Shown: positions 7,987 through 19,485, numbered from the stretch's first letter. The stretch: 64,000 nt of DNA from Pseudomonas sp. HN11 (GCF_021390155.1 NZ_CP089985.1:5095001-5159000); one strand, 5' to 3'. The notes: generated from the sequence alone by a model not told the origin. Numbers and translations are program-made.

Positions 7987-8014
7987 AAAAAAGCAGCCCG
8001 AAGGCTGCTTTTTT
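7987..8014 (-). terminator. Rho-independent terminator of the rpsP-rimM-trmD-rplS operon
   Basis: A perfect stem AAGCAGCC/GGCTGCTT closed by a TTCG loop on the minus strand, with six T residues after it. It follows the rplS stop codon by about 20 bases. The A-run on the other side makes it potentially bidirectional. Confidence 0.9.
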
Positions 8015-8033
8015 CTGCATCGAAAAGCTGGAC

Positions 8034-8384
8034 TTAAGCCAGTTTTTCCTTGATGCGAGCTGCTTTACCGGACAGGTCGCGCAGGTAGTACAGCTTGGCT
8101 TTGCGTACGTCACCGCGACGTTTCACAGCCATGCTGTCGATCTGCGGGCTGTAGGTCTGGAAAGTACGCTCTACGCCAACACCGTTGGAGATTTTACGAA
8201 CAGTGAAAGCACTGTTCACACCACGGTTACGCTTGGCGATTACCACGCCTTCGAACGCTTGCAGACGCGAACGGTCGCCTTCCTTCACTTTCACCTGAAC
8301 GACAATGGTGTCGCCCGGGGCAAAGGTAGGGATCTCTTTGGTCATCTGCTCTGCTTCGAGTGCAAGGATGATTTTGTTAGTCAT
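8034..8384 (-). CDS. rplS: 50S ribosomal protein L19
   Basis: A 116-residue large-subunit protein at the 30S-50S interface. The sequence [63 protein letters not shown] and [24 protein letters not shown] is that of bacterial L19 at its usual length. It is the last gene of the rpsP-rimM-trmD-rplS operon, 45 bases after trmD, followed by a strong terminator. TAGGAGCACAGC before the ATG is a good ribosome binding site. Confidence 0.98.
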
Positions 8385-8429
8385 GCTGTGCTCCTAAGGT
8401 AAGTCAATGGACCTACCATCGATACGTTG

Positions 8430-9182
8430 TTAACTATCGTCCCGCGCGAGGATGTATTCCTCGAGCAGCTTCTTCTCTTCTCCAGAAAGCGAGCGGCTAT
8501 CCAGAAGATCGGCGCGTCGTTCATAGGTCCGACCAAGGGACTGCTGTAAACGCCAACGCCGGATATGTGCGTGATTGCCACTTAGCAATACGTCGGGAAC
8601 ACGCTGATCCGCATACACCTCCGGTCGGGTGTAGTGCGGGCAATCCAGCAAACCATCCGTGAAGGAGTCTTCCTCCGCGGAGTCCGCATGCCCTAAAGCT
8701 CCAGGCAGCAGTCGTGTAACCGCATCTATCAGGACCATCGCCGGCAGCTCGCCGCCAGACAGAACATAGTCCCCAATCGACCACTCTTCATCGACATGAG
8801 CTTCAATAAAACGCTCGTCAATGCCTTCATAGCGACCGGCAATCAGGATCAGTGCTTCCTCATTCGCCAGTTCGCGGACCCCAGCCTGTTTCAGCTGACG
8901 GCCTTGAGGGGACAGGTAAATTACCCTCGCCTTCTCCCCGGCGGCGACCTTGGCCTGAGCCAACGCGTCTTCCAGGGGCTTGATCTTCATCACCATGCCC
9001 GGGCCACCGCCAAATGGGCGATCGTCCACAGTGTGATGTCGATCCGTCGTGTAGTCTCGCGGGTTCCAACAGGTAAGCTGCAATAGCCCCTGTTTCACCG
9101 CCCGACTGGTGATGCCGTACTCGCTGATGGCAGAAAACATCTCGGGAAACAAACTGATCACTTCAATGCGCAAATTAGCCAC
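8430..9182 (-). CDS. trmD: tRNA (guanine-N1)-methyltransferase
   Basis: A 250-residue SPOUT methyltransferase making m1G37 in tRNAs, which prevents +1 frameshifting. The start [25 protein letters not shown], the block [16 protein letters not shown] and the trefoil-knot cofactor site [18 protein letters not shown] are diagnostic. The frame is open to 9248, but the GTG at 9180-9182 gives the standard N terminus (VANLRIEV) and lies two bases after the rimM stop, so coupling to rimM is likely. It is in its usual operon position. Confidence 0.96.
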   Translation of the reverse strand: MANLRIEVISLFPEMFSAISEYGITSRAVKQGLLQLTCWNPRDYTTDRHHTVDDRPFGGGPGMVMKIKPLEDALAQAKVAAGEKARVIYLSPQGRQLKQAGVRELANEEALILIAGRYEGIDERFIEAHVDEEWSIGDYVLSGGELPAMVLIDAVTRLLPGALGHADSAEEDSFTDGLLDCPHYTRPEVYADQRVPDVLLSGNHAHIRRWRLQQSLGRTYERRADLLDSRSLSGEEKKLLEEYILARDDS

Positions 9183-9184
9183 GC

Positions 9185-9721
9185 TTAGAAGTCCGCGTCC
9201 CATTCCACCTTCATTTCGCCTGCGGCCAGGTCGACGGCCAACACACATTGCTCGGTATACGGCAACAGGCGTTCGCGATCATCCAGGCTGCCAGCGCAAG
9301 GCTTGACCACCATTACATCATTGGCGCCGGTTTCCAGAAGATGATCGATTTTCCCGAACAATTGTCCGAGTTGATCAATAACCTTCAGACCTTCCAGCTG
9401 GTACCAGTAGTACTCGCCGTCGGTCAATTCAGGGAACAGGTCTCGCGGCACGCAGATCTCATAACCAGCCAGAAGACGAGCTTCTTCACGATCTTCAAGA
9501 CCCTTGAGCTTTGCGACCAGGAACTTATCGCTCCCGCGTCCACTGACCAGCTCGACCTGTTTCACACTCCCTTCGCGCTTGAGCGTCCAGGTTTTGTACT
9601 GCAACAGGTTTTCAGTCGGATCAGTAAAGGAATACACCTTCACTTCGCCGCGAACGCCATGAACCGAGTAAATCTTGCCGATAACGATCAAATCATCAGC
9701 AACAGCTGGCGTCGCGTTCAT
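9185..9721 (-). CDS. rimM: Ribosome maturation factor RimM
   Basis: A 178-residue factor for 30S head assembly, binding S19. The N-terminal RimM domain begins at [22 protein letters not shown] (about 12-33). The C-terminal PRC-barrel domain includes [14 protein letters not shown] and ANDVMVVK. Length is normal. It starts five bases after the rpsP stop and ends two bases before the trmD start, so the operon is tightly packed. Confidence 0.97.
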   Translation of the reverse strand: MNATPAVADDLIVIGKIYSVHGVRGEVKVYSFTDPTENLLQYKTWTLKREGSVKQVELVSGRGSDKFLVAKLKGLEDREEARLLAGYEICVPRDLFPELTDGEYYWYQLEGLKVIDQLGQLFGKIDHLLETGANDVMVVKPCAGSLDDRERLLPYTEQCVLAVDLAAGEMKVEWDADF

Positions 9722-9726
9722 ATTGC

Positions 9727-9978
9727 TCAGGCTGCGGCCTTAGCCGAGTCCTTCAACAGTTTTGCAACGCGCTCGGATGGCTGTGCACCCACGCTCAGCC
9801 AGTAGGCTACGCGCTCTTGGTTCACGGACAGACGAACTTCTTGACCACGAGCAACAGGGTTGAAGAAACCAACCTGTTCCTTGTGCGAACCGTCGCGCGG
9901 GTTGCGGCTGTCGGTTACGGTCAAGTGGTAAAACGGGCGCTTTTTGGAGCCGCCAAGGGCAAGACGGATTGTTAGCAT
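9727..9978 (-). CDS. rpsP: 30S ribosomal protein S16
   Basis: An 83-residue small-subunit protein needed for 30S assembly. [29 protein letters not shown] and [22 protein letters not shown] are the S16 signature. It is the first gene of the rpsP-rimM-trmD-rplS operon. The start codon is preceded by GGAACGATGTTCAC, and a sigma-70 type promoter lies about 75 bases upstream. Confidence 0.98.
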   Translation of the reverse strand: MLTIRLALGGSKKRPFYHLTVTDSRNPRDGSHKEQVGFFNPVARGQEVRLSVNQERVAYWLSVGAQPSERVAKLLKDSAKAAA

Positions 9979-10050
9979 GTGAACATCGTTCCTGTAGTCG
10001 GTGCTGCAAATCTAAATGCACAGCGGGCATAGGTGCCCGAAAGGCCGCAT

Positions 10051-10078
10051 ATTCTAAGGAATATCCGGACTTTTGCAA
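10051..10078 (-). promoter_or_regulatory. Sigma-70 type promoter of the rpsP operon
   Basis: On the minus strand TTGCAA (10078-10073), a 16-base spacer and TAGAAT (10056-10051) match -35 and -10 elements well. It lies about 75 bases upstream of the rpsP start. Confidence 0.6.
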
Positions 10079-10229
10079 ATGTCTTTTTCTGGCGCCTATC
10101 AGCGTGCCACTCAGATCTGCTATAGAGCCGTCGGTTAAAACGGCAAGTCAGCGCCCGCCAACGACGGGTTTGCTGGAGATCCCACGTCCCTGTGGGTCGG
10201 AGCAGGAGCAGGGCTCCCGCTCGAATACT

Positions 10230-11606
<1,377 letters not shown>

Positions 11607-11826
11607 GCGCGATCCTTTCAGGCCCTATTCATAGACCGAGGTAATGGCGGCCCAGGCTGTGGTAAATCGCTATTAAAAACAGCGCTCGGCGAGCCTGCGG
11701 CGTGGGCAGGTCGCGGATTATAGCGAAGACTGCCGCCATGCACACCCGCTGTCTGGCCTGAGAGTCTTTCGTGTTACGCGGGGGTATGCCAAACTCAGCG
11801 CCTTTCGGGCTTGCCTAACAGGATTT

Positions 11827-12639
11827 ATGCTCCCTTTGTCACCCAGTTTGCTACCCAGCCTCGCCGCCGCCATTTTGTATGCCGCTGCGACTCTCTACCA
11901 GGGCACTCGTCTGGCCCAAGGCGCCAAGGCGGACAAACGTCTGCTTGTAGGCCTTGGTGTCCTCGCCCTGCTGGCCCATGCTGCCAGCCTGTTTACCCAC
12001 TTGATGACACCTGTCGGTCTGGGCCTGGATTTTTTCAGCGCCGCCAGCCTGATCGCGGCCGCCGTCATCGCATTGACCCTGCTGGCCTGCTACCGCATTC
12101 CCGTCGAGAACCTGCTGGTACTGCTGTTCCCGCTGGGCATGCTGACGGTGCTGCTGGCGCAATTCGCCCCCACCGGCACGGTGCAGGTGATTGATGAAGA
12201 GCCGGGCATCCTCGCGCATATCCTGCTGTCCATCCTGGCTTACGGCATGTTCACCATCGCGGTGTTCCAGGCCCTGCTCCTGCTGCTGCAGGACCACCAG
12301 CTCAAGCACAAGCACCCCTCGGGGCTGATCAAGAACTTCCCGCCGCTGCAAACCATGGAAAGCCTGCTGTTCGGCTTTCTATGGGCCGGCTGGACGCTGC
12401 TGTCGCTGTCGCTGATCTCCGGCTGGCTGTTCGTCGAGAACCTGTTCGCCCAGCACCTGGTGCACAAGACCCTGCTGGCGTGCCTGGCCTGGGTGGTGTT
12501 CAGCGTGTTGCTGTGGGGCCGCAACCGCCTCGGCTGGCGCGGGCACAAGGCGATTCGCTGGACCCTGGCCGGTTTCTGCCTGCTGATGCTGGCCTATTTC
12601 GGCAGCAAGCTGGTCCGCGAATACATCCTGCATATCTGA
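11827..12639 (+). CDS. CcsA/YpjD-type cytochrome c assembly family membrane protein
   Basis: A 270-residue integral membrane protein with about eight hydrophobic helices. It matches the CcsA/HemX/YpjD family, polytopic proteins related to haem-handling cytochrome c assembly factors. The conserved region DEEPGILAHILLSILAYGMFTIAVFQALLLL (about 120-150) contains the family histidine, and a second one is in WRGHKAIRW. In Pseudomonas it lies divergent from ffh and upstream of a CNNM/CorC gene, as here (12 bases between them). Whether it handles haem is not established; the YpjD branch is functionally unclear. The start has a weak AACAGGA site ahead of it. Confidence 0.85.
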   Translation: MLPLSPSLLPSLAAAILYAAATLYQGTRLAQGAKADKRLLVGLGVLALLAHAASLFTHLMTPVGLGLDFFSAASLIAAAVIALTLLACYRIPVENLLVLLFPLGMLTVLLAQFAPTGTVQVIDEEPGILAHILLSILAYGMFTIAVFQALLLLLQDHQLKHKHPSGLIKNFPPLQTMESLLFGFLWAGWTLLSLSLISGWLFVENLFAQHLVHKTLLACLAWVVFSVLLWGRNRLGWRGHKAIRWTLAGFCLLMLAYFGSKLVREYILHI

Positions 12640-12651
12640 CGGGCAGCAATC

Positions 12652-13890
12652 ATGGACAACTTGCCCCTGGAGCCGATGCTCGCGGTAATCGCCCTGCTGG
12701 TCTTATGGGCCGCACTGTTCACCGCCATCGAAGCCGCGCAACAACACCTGCTGGCCCTGCGCCCCGGCACACGCCAGGGCGACAAGGCGGCCGCCCGTCT
12801 GAGCTTCCCGCGCAATAGCCTGATCCTGTGCAACAGCTTGTGTCGCGCTGCCGTGGTGATCCTCTGCACGCTGCTGGCTATCTATGCCTGGGCGCAGAAC
12901 GGCCCCTGGCTTGGCTGGATGATCTCCTGCGCGATACTGTTGATTCTGGCCGATTACCTGCCCCGCACCCTCGCCATCCGCCATCCGCAGGCCGTGCTGG
13001 GCTTTGGCAATACACTGCTGGGCGTGCCGCTGAAAATCCTCTACCCGCTGGCCTGGCTGCTCAATGGCATCAGCCTGTTGCTGCTGCGCCCGTTCGCCCG
13101 TAAATCCGGCGTGGTGAAAAAGAGCGACGAACCGCTGCCCGACCATGACGATGAGCCGGAACCCGAGTCCGACGAAGGCCGCACCCCAGGCATGCCGGGC
13201 ATCCATGCCCTGGACAACATCACCGTCAACGACATCCTGGTGCCGCGCAGCGAAGTGGACGGCATCAACCTGGATGACTCGATCGAAGAGATCATCGAAC
13301 AGCTGCGCACCTCCCAGCGTACGCGCCTGCCGGTGTTCCACAGCGACATCAACCAGGTCCAGGCGGTGCTCAACACCCGGCAGATCCAGCACTTGCTGCC
13401 CGACGCCAGCCTGACCAAGGAAGCGTTGCTCGCCGCCTGCCACGAACCCTACTTCGTTCCGGAAAGCACTCCCCTGCAACTGCAGTTGCTGAACTTTCAC
13501 AAGCAACAGCGGCGCCTGGGGATGGTGGTGGATGAGTACGGCGACGTGCTGGGTATCGTGACCCTGGAAGACATTCTCGAAGAAATCGTCGGCGAATTCG
13601 AAAGCGAGCAGAGTGCCGACAACCCACATATCGAACCCCAGCCGGACGGTCGCTACATCATCGATGGCGCCGCCTCGATCCGCGAGCTGAACAAAAGCCT
13701 CAACTGGCACTTGCCCAGCGATGGACCCAAGACCCTCAACGGTCTGGTCACCGAAGCGCTGGAGACCATCCCGGATTGCGCGGTATGCCTGAAAATCGGC
13801 CGCTATCGCCTGGAAATCCTCGAGACCGAGGACAATCGCGTGAGCAAGGTGCTGATCTGGCATACCAGCAGGATGCCGGTGGCCGTTTAA
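12652..13890 (+). CDS. CNNM/CorC family transporter or regulator (DUF21 plus CBS domains)
   Basis: A 412-residue protein. Residues about 8-145 form the DUF21/CNNM membrane domain with four hydrophobic segments. A linker rich in Asp and Glu follows. A CBS-domain pair (about 175-320) begins at NITVNDILVPRSEVDGI and includes GMVVDEYGDVLGIVTLEDILEEIVGE, and a CorC_HlyC domain lies at the C terminus. The family includes E. coli YfjD and YtfL and is associated with Mg2+ or other cation efflux. The hemolysin label often given is historical. It is in an operon with the CcsA-type gene, 12 bases downstream. Confidence 0.88.
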   Translation: MDNLPLEPMLAVIALLVLWAALFTAIEAAQQHLLALRPGTRQGDKAAARLSFPRNSLILCNSLCRAAVVILCTLLAIYAWAQNGPWLGWMISCAILLILADYLPRTLAIRHPQAVLGFGNTLLGVPLKILYPLAWLLNGISLLLLRPFARKSGVVKKSDEPLPDHDDEPEPESDEGRTPGMPGIHALDNITVNDILVPRSEVDGINLDDSIEEIIEQLRTSQRTRLPVFHSDINQVQAVLNTRQIQHLLPDASLTKEALLAACHEPYFVPESTPLQLQLLNFHKQQRRLGMVVDEYGDVLGIVTLEDILEEIVGEFESEQSADNPHIEPQPDGRYIIDGAASIRELNKSLNWHLPSDGPKTLNGLVTEALETIPDCAVCLKIGRYRLEILETEDNRVSKVLIWHTSRMPVAV

Positions 13891-13895
13891 CCCCC

Positions 13896-13925
13896 TTGTT
13901 GGATCCGCAAACCCCTTCCTATAAT
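13896..13925 (+). promoter_or_regulatory. Sigma-70 type promoter for the MHS transporter
   Basis: TTGTTG (13896-13901), 18 bases, TATAAT (13920-13925). The -10 is a perfect consensus. It leaves a leader of about 180 bases before the ATG at 14113, in which I see no clear riboswitch or terminator. Confidence 0.55.
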
Positions 13926-14112
13926 CGGGGCGGCTTACCAGAGCCGCGCCCGACCGCGTGCTACCCGCACCCAGCGTGTCCAGGCACCGCTTTATCGTGT
14001 CTGACCGGTGTTCGCTCCCATCCCGAGCCTTCCCGCGCACAACCCTGATCCATGGGTGTTCGACCAATAATAATCCGCGTCCAAACGCGCAATGACCATC
14101 AGGGACACCACC

Positions 14113-15423
14113 ATGAGCACCACCTACAACGAGGCCGCGCCCGCCGCCCCGACCAACTCGACCGCACGGGTCGCCACGGCAAGCATTGTCGGCACCGCCA
14201 TCGAGTTCTACGACTTCTATATCTACGCCACGGCCGCTGCGCTGGTGATCGGTCCGGTGTTCTTCCCGCAGACCTCCGGTACCGCGCAGATGCTGGCCTC
14301 GTTCCTGACCTTCGGGATCGCCTTCATCGCCCGCCCGCTGGGCTCGGCACTGTTCGGCCACTTTGGCGACCGCATCGGGCGCAAATCCACACTGGTGGCT
14401 TCGCTGCTACTGATGGGCGTGTGTACCACGCTGATTGGCTTGCTGCCCGGCTATGACAGCATCGGGGCCTGGGCGCCGATCCTGTTGTGTGTGCTGCGCT
14501 TCGGCCAGGGTCTGGGCCTTGGCGGTGAATGGGGCGGCGCGGCGCTGCTGGCGACCGAGAATGCGCCCAAGAGTAAACGCGCCTGGTTCGGCATGTTCCC
14601 TCAGTTGGGTCCTTCGATCGGCTTCCTGGCAGCCAACGGCTTGTTCCTGATCCTGGCCATGAGCCTGAGCGACGAACAATTCCGCAGCTGGGGCTGGCGT
14701 ATTCCGTTCATCCTCAGCGCCGCACTGGTGATGGTCGGCCTGTATGCGCGCCTGAAGCTGCACGAGACGCCGGTGTTCGCCAACGCCGTCGCCAAGGAAG
14801 CCCCGGTCAAGGTGCCGCTGGTGGAATTGTTCAGCCAGCATTGGCTGCCGGTATTGCTGGGCGCTGCGTCGATGGTGGTGTGTTATGCGCTGTTCTACAT
14901 CACCACCGCGTTTTCCCTGAGTTATGGCGTTTCAACCCTGGGCTACAGCCGCGAGACCTTCCTCGGTCTGCTGTGCTTTGCGGTGCTGTTCATGGGACTT
15001 GCGACGCCATTGGCAGCGCTGGCCAGTGATCGTTACGGACGCAAGCCGGTGCTGATTGTCGGCGCGATCCTGGCGATCCTGTCGGGCTTCACCATGGAGC
15101 CGCTGCTGACCCACGGTTCGACCTGGGCCGTGGCGCTATTCCTGGCGCTGGAGCTGTTCCTGATGGGCGTTACGTTCGCACCGATGGGCGCGCTGTTGCC
15201 GGAACTGTTCCCAACCCGCGTACGTTATACCGGCGCTTCGGCGGCGTATAACCTGGGCGGCATTGTGGGCGCGTCGGCCGCACCGTTTTTCGCGACCAAG
15301 CTGGTGGCGATGGGTGGGTTGAGTTATGTCGGCGGGTATGTGTCGGCGGCAGCATTGCTCAGCTTGATTGCTGTGCTGTGCCTGAAAGAGACGCGGGATA
15401 ACGATTTGAACAAGGTCGCCTGA
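14113..15423 (+). CDS. MFS transporter, metabolite:H+ symporter (MHS) family
   Basis: A 436-residue inner-membrane transporter with twelve hydrophobic segments. Family signatures are TAIEFYDFYIYATAAALVIGPVFFP in TM1, FGDRIGRKSTL in the loop between TM2 and TM3, FGQGLGLGGEWGGAALLATENAP in TM4, and ASDRYGRKPVLIVGA in the second half. These place it with ShiA, ProP, KgtP and relatives that import shikimate, proline/betaine or dicarboxylates with protons. Substrate cannot be told from sequence. The ATG at 14113 (MSTTYNE) is chosen over the in-frame ATG at 14092 because AGGGA precedes it. It is a single-gene unit followed by a REP pair. Confidence 0.88.
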   Translation: MSTTYNEAAPAAPTNSTARVATASIVGTAIEFYDFYIYATAAALVIGPVFFPQTSGTAQMLASFLTFGIAFIARPLGSALFGHFGDRIGRKSTLVASLLLMGVCTTLIGLLPGYDSIGAWAPILLCVLRFGQGLGLGGEWGGAALLATENAPKSKRAWFGMFPQLGPSIGFLAANGLFLILAMSLSDEQFRSWGWRIPFILSAALVMVGLYARLKLHETPVFANAVAKEAPVKVPLVELFSQHWLPVLLGAASMVVCYALFYITTAFSLSYGVSTLGYSRETFLGLLCFAVLFMGLATPLAALASDRYGRKPVLIVGAILAILSGFTMEPLLTHGSTWAVALFLALELFLMGVTFAPMGALLPELFPTRVRYTGASAAYNLGGIVGASAAPFFATKLVAMGGLSYVGGYVSAAALLSLIAVLCLKETRDNDLNKVA

Positions 15424-15430
15424 TAGACCG

Positions 15431-15517
15431 CCTTCGCGAGCAAGCCCGCTCCCACAGTTGACCGCATTTATCCAATAGGAGCGCGGTCGAATGTGGGAGC
15501 GGGCTTGCTGGCGAAAG
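15431..15517. repeat. REP element pair (inverted)
   Basis: CTTCGCGAGCAAGCCCGCTC and its inverted counterpart (GAGCGGGCTTGCTGGCGAA) surround about 40 bases. This is the P. fluorescens type of repetitive extragenic palindrome, in inverted-pair (BIME-like) form, between the convergent MHS transporter and purT genes. Confidence 0.9.
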
Positions 15518-15528
15518 GCACGCCTCGA

Positions 15529-16710
15529 TTACAGCTCGACTACAACGGCTTTGGAAGCACGAGTAGCCTTCGCCCGGGCCGCTTCAATCGACTCATCCCG
15601 CGCCAGCGCCACGCCCATGCGGCGCTGGCCATTCACTTCCGGCTTGCCAAACAGACGCAACGCCGTATCCGGCTCGCTCAACGCGGCGCCCAGGTTGGCG
15701 AACGCGGTCTGGGTCGACTGGCCTTCCACCAGAATCACCGCCGAAGCCGAAGGCCCGAACTGACGGATCAACGGGATCGGCAGGCCCAGAATGGCGCGAG
15801 CGTGCAAGGCGAACTGCGACAGGTCCTGGGAAATCAAGGTCACCAAACCGGTGTCATGGGGACGCGGCGAGACTTCGCTGAACCACACCTGATCCCCCTT
15901 GATGAACAACTCCACGCCAAACAGGCCACGGCCACCCAGGGCCTCGGTCACCGCCTTGGCAACGCGCTCGGATTCGGCCAGGGCAATCGGGCTCATGGCC
16001 TGCGGCTGCCAGGATTCCTGGTAGTCGCCCTTCTCCTGACGGTGACCGACCGGTGCGCAGAAAGTGGTGCCGCCGATGTGACGCACGGTCAGCAGAGTGA
16101 TTTCGTAGTCGAAGTCGATAAAGCCTTCGATGATCACGCGGCCTTTACCGGCACGGCCACCTTCCTGGGCGTAGTCCCAGGCCTTCTGCACGTCATCGAC
16201 ACTGCGCAGCAGGCTCTGGCCCTTGCCCGACGAACTCATCACCGGCTTGACCACGCATGGGAAACCCAGGTCTTGCACGGCCTTGCGGTAGTCCTCGAAG
16301 GTATCGGCGAAGTGGTACGGCGAGGTCGGCAGGTCCAGCTCTTCGGCAGCCAGGCGGCGGATGCCTTCGCGGTTCATGGTCAGCGAGGTGGCGCGCGCGG
16401 TCGGGATCACGGTGAAGCCTTCGGCTTCCAGTTCCACCAGGGTGGCGGTGGCGATGGCTTCGATTTCAGGCACGATGAAGTGCGGTTTCTCGGCCTCGAT
16501 CACCGCACGCAGGGCAGCGCCGTCGAGCATGTTGATCACGTGACTACGGTGCGCCACCTGCATGGCCGGCGCGTTGGCATAGCGATCCACGGCAATCACT
16601 TCAACGCCCAGGCGTTGCAGTTCGATTACCACTTCCTTGCCCAGTTCACCGCAGCCACACAGCAAAACGCGGGTCGCGGTTGGCGACAATGGAGTTCCGA
16701 TTCGGGTCAT
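15529..16710 (-). CDS. purT: Formate-dependent phosphoribosylglycinamide formyltransferase
   Basis: A 393-residue ATP-grasp enzyme that makes formyl-GAR from GAR, formate and ATP in purine synthesis, an alternative to folate-dependent PurN. The N-terminal [21 protein letters not shown] binds GAR. The ATP-grasp core includes [59 protein letters not shown] and ILGLPIP. Length is normal. The gene is alone, with a REP pair after its stop. Confidence 0.97.
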   Translation of the reverse strand: MTRIGTPLSPTATRVLLCGCGELGKEVVIELQRLGVEVIAVDRYANAPAMQVAHRSHVINMLDGAALRAVIEAEKPHFIVPEIEAIATATLVELEAEGFTVIPTARATSLTMNREGIRRLAAEELDLPTSPYHFADTFEDYRKAVQDLGFPCVVKPVMSSSGKGQSLLRSVDDVQKAWDYAQEGGRAGKGRVIIEGFIDFDYEITLLTVRHIGGTTFCAPVGHRQEKGDYQESWQPQAMSPIALAESERVAKAVTEALGGRGLFGVELFIKGDQVWFSEVSPRPHDTGLVTLISQDLSQFALHARAILGLPIPLIRQFGPSASAVILVEGQSTQTAFANLGAALSEPDTALRLFGKPEVNGQRRMGVALARDESIEAARAKATRASKAVVVEL

Positions 16711-16779
16711 CTCAGGTCCTCAGGGGAGCGGATCATTGGGAGAAAGGCCGGCATTTTACATGAACTGCACGAATTGGCC

Positions 16780-17247
16780 TCAGTTGGCGACGGCCCGCTT
16801 GCGGATGCGCCAGGCCATGATCAGCCACACCACCGTGACCCCGGCGAATTTCGACACCAGCGCGGTGCCCGCCACGGCCGGGGTGAGCGCGCCGATCAGG
16901 CCGAAGAAGATAAAGGTGTCGAGGGGAATGCTCAGCGCCGAACTTATCCACAGGCGATCGTGCAGAGGGCGCTTGGTGATGCTGAACACCAGCCAGTCAA
17001 TGCACTCCGACACCGCGAACGCCGTGGCACTTGCCAGGGCGATGGCCGGGTCGGACGTGACATACGACAGTACCAGCGCGGCCAGCATGGCAATGATTGC
17101 ACCGTGGCCGAAGCGGGTTTGCACCATGTCGCGCAGGATGAAGACCAGGCCACCCCAGGCGGACCAGATGACATCCAGGTGCGGGGCGGTGGAGAAGGCG
17201 AAGTTGATCAGCACGACGCTGCTGATGTAGGCGATCAGGAAGAGCAT
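16780..17247 (-). CDS. VUT family membrane protein (queuosine-precursor transporter-like)
   Basis: A 155-residue integral membrane protein with five or six hydrophobic segments. Examples are MLFLIAYISSVVLINFAF, HGAIIAMLAALVLSYVTS and IPLDTFIFFGLIGALTP. WSAWGGLVFILRDMVQ and the segment AFAVSECIDWLVFSITKR resemble the VUT (vitamin uptake, YhhQ-like) family, some members of which import 7-cyano-7-deazaguanine. The open frame extends into the REP region to 17427, but the ATG at 17245-17247 starts the first membrane helix. It lies upstream of purT on the same strand, 69 bases away. Substrate is inferred only from family. Confidence 0.65.
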   Translation of the reverse strand: MLFLIAYISSVVLINFAFSTAPHLDVIWSAWGGLVFILRDMVQTRFGHGAIIAMLAALVLSYVTSDPAIALASATAFAVSECIDWLVFSITKRPLHDRLWISSALSIPLDTFIFFGLIGALTPAVAGTALVSKFAGVTVVWLIMAWRIRKRAVAN

Positions 17248-17316
17248 GGGAAAGTGGGCCTGTGAACAAGGGGCACAGGGTACTTCACATTGGGAAATAT
17301 GTCGTCTGGGAGGGCC

Positions 17317-17403
17317 CCTTCGCGAGCAAGCCCGCTCCCACATTTGATCGCGTTTATCCTGTAAGAATGCGGTCGAATGTGGGAGCGGGATTGCTCGCGA
17401 AAG
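17317..17403. repeat. REP element pair (inverted)
   Basis: CTTCGCGAGCAAGCCCGCTC and, inverted about 50 bases later, GAGCGGGATTGCTCGCGAA. It is the same family as the pair at 15431 and lies between the DUF1289 gene and the VUT-family gene. Confidence 0.9.
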
Positions 17404-17410
17404 CAGTCTA

Positions 17411-17622
17411 TCAGCCGCCGGATTCACCCGGAATCATCCACACCAACCCACTCGCCACTGCCCGCTCATGGCACAACCTCAACACCATCCGGCGCTCGGT
17501 GTTATCCATCCGGCTCCAGCGAGTAATCTCATCCACCGTACGCTGGCAGCCGGTGCAAATATCGTCATCGTCCAGCGCGCAAATGCTCACGCACGGCGAG
17601 GCAACAGGACGTTCAACCGGGT

Positions 17623-17626
<4 letters not shown>
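17411..17626 (-). CDS. DUF1289 domain-containing protein
   Basis: A 71-residue protein with the cysteine pattern [21 protein letters not shown] and the following helix DEITRWSRM, typical of DUF1289. The four clustered cysteines suggest a metal or iron-sulfur site, but no activity is established. It overlaps the end of the gamma carbonic anhydrase gene by four bases (ATGA), so the two are translationally coupled and co-transcribed. Confidence 0.88.
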
Positions 17627-18147
<521 letters not shown>

Positions 18148-18185
18148 GGATATTCCTCACGGCATGCCATTCAAGCGATGGCTTT

Positions 18186-18788
18186 TTAGATATTGATGAA
18201 ACTCTTGGGGGGTTGGTGCAGGCTGATCTTCGCGTCGTCATAGAGCAGGTTGATCAATTCGACGATCATGATTGCCGTCAGCCCCCAGATCTTGTATTCG
18301 CCGAACCGATAGCTGGGCACGTACCAACTGCGGCCCTGGTAGTCGATCCGGTGGGTATGTTCGCGCGGGTCCTGTCGGAAGAAGTCCAAAGGCACGCTGA
18401 AGACCGCGGCGATCTCGGCATCGTTGGCCAGGTATTCGACGTAATCCGGGATGACGCCGACATACGGCGTAACCCGAATGCCGTGCAGGGAGATCAAGGG
18501 GCTCAGCGGGCCGATAACTTCCACCAGGCCGGGTGGCAGGCCAATTTCTTCTTCAGCCTCGCGCAACGCGGTGAAAATCAGGTCAGGGTCTTCGGGGTCG
18601 CGGCGCCCGCCGGGAAAGGCCACTTCGCCACCATGGGTCGACAGGCCACTGGCGCGCAGGGTCAGGATCAGCTCAGGTTCGTCACTGCGGGTAATTGGCA
18701 CCAACACCGCGGCCTCGGGGAAACGCCCGTCGGTTTCCAGCGTGTGGGGGGTGTGATTGCTTACCCGGCGAAGTAGCTCGTCCAGCAT
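18186..18788 (-). CDS. CoA pyrophosphatase (Nudix, NudL/YeaB type)
   Basis: A 200-residue Nudix hydrolase. The Nudix box is readable as GGRRDPEDPDL then ALREAEEEIGL. The segment VEVIGPLSPLISLHGIRVTPYVG downstream is characteristic of the CoA-pyrophosphatase subgroup, which splits CoA into 3',5'-ADP and 4'-phosphopantetheine. It is the first gene of a three-gene unit with the gamma carbonic anhydrase and DUF1289 genes, and is divergent from a second Nudix gene at 18937. Confidence 0.88.
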   Translation of the reverse strand: MLDELLRRVSNHTPHTLETDGRFPEAAVLVPITRSDEPELILTLRASGLSTHGGEVAFPGGRRDPEDPDLIFTALREAEEEIGLPPGLVEVIGPLSPLISLHGIRVTPYVGVIPDYVEYLANDAEIAAVFSVPLDFFRQDPREHTHRIDYQGRSWYVPSYRFGEYKIWGLTAIMIVELINLLYDDAKISLHQPPKSFINI

Positions 18789-18936
18789 GAGTCATCTCGG
18801 TCTGTTGGCTACCTTGCATCATGCACCAAAGCACGCGGGCACCCAACCCCAAACCCGCGCGGTGTCGCTAAACGACAACTTGTTGCAGCGCCCTGCCGGT
18901 CACGCCAAGATAGACGCACTTTCCAGGAACCCCAGC

Positions 18937-19485
18937 ATGAATTTCTGCAGCCAGTGCGGTAAACCGGTTACCCAACGCATCCCCGAAGGCGACGGCCGCC
19001 TGCGTTTTGTGTGTGATCACTGCTCGACCATCCACTACCAGAACCCCAATATCGTCGCCGGCACCGTGCCGGTATGGGGCGATAAAGTGCTGCTGTGCCG
19101 CCGCGCCATCGAACCGCGCCTGGGTTACTGGACCTTGCCCGCCGGCTTCATGGAAAACGGCGAGACAGTTGAACAGGCCGCGATGCGCGAAACCCTGGAA
19201 GAAGCCTGCGCCCGCGTGCACAACCTGAACATCTACACCCTGATCGACGTACCGCACATCAACCAGGTGCATATCTTCTACCGCGCCGACCTGCTCGACC
19301 AGGACTTCGCCGCCGGTCCCGAAAGCCTGGAAGTGCAGTTGTTCGACGAAGTTGACATCCCGTGGTCCGAGCTGGCTTTCCGCACGGTCGGGCGTACCCT
19401 GGAATATTTTTTCGCTGACCGTCGGCAACAATCGTTCCGGGTACGCAGCGAGGCCGTGCCGCCCATGGGCAAGCCCGCGCCATGA
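18937..19485 (+). CDS. Nudix hydrolase with N-terminal zinc ribbon
   Basis: A 182-residue protein. Residues 1-35 form a zinc ribbon (CSQCGKPV and CDHCSTIHYQNP). A Nudix domain follows with the box GFMENGETVEQAAMRETLEEACARV at about 70-94. This architecture occurs in NADH-pyrophosphatase-like and related small Nudix enzymes acting on nucleotide diphosphate derivatives; the substrate here is not known. The frame opens earlier (18757), but the ATG at 18937 begins the ribbon exactly. It overlaps the L,D-transpeptidase gene by four bases, so the two are co-translated. Confidence 0.88.
   Translation: MNFCSQCGKPVTQRIPEGDGRLRFVCDHCSTIHYQNPNIVAGTVPVWGDKVLLCRRAIEPRLGYWTLPAGFMENGETVEQAAMRETLEEACARVHNLNIYTLIDVPHINQVHIFYRADLLDQDFAAGPESLEVQLFDEVDIPWSELAFRTVGRTLEYFFADRRQQSFRVRSEAVPPMGKPAP

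Noticed and set aside
10079..10229. Possible 4.5S RNA or other RNA gene between rpsP and ffh
   Set aside because: Only a short CCCAC/GTGGG stem is visible; nothing matches the 4.5S RNA tetraloop helix.
12703..14361. 552-codon minus-strand frame opposite the CNNM/CorC gene
   Set aside because: The plus strand has intact DUF21 and CBS domains; the minus frame has no recognisable domain and crosses an intergenic promoter.
15431..15517. REP pairs considered as a CRISPR array
   Set aside because: Only two inverted units per site with no regular direct repeats or spacers, and no cas genes.
15493..17265. 590-codon open frame on the plus strand opposite purT and the VUT-like gene
   Set aside because: It starts within a REP element and spans two real genes on the other strand; composition is typical of an antisense shadow.
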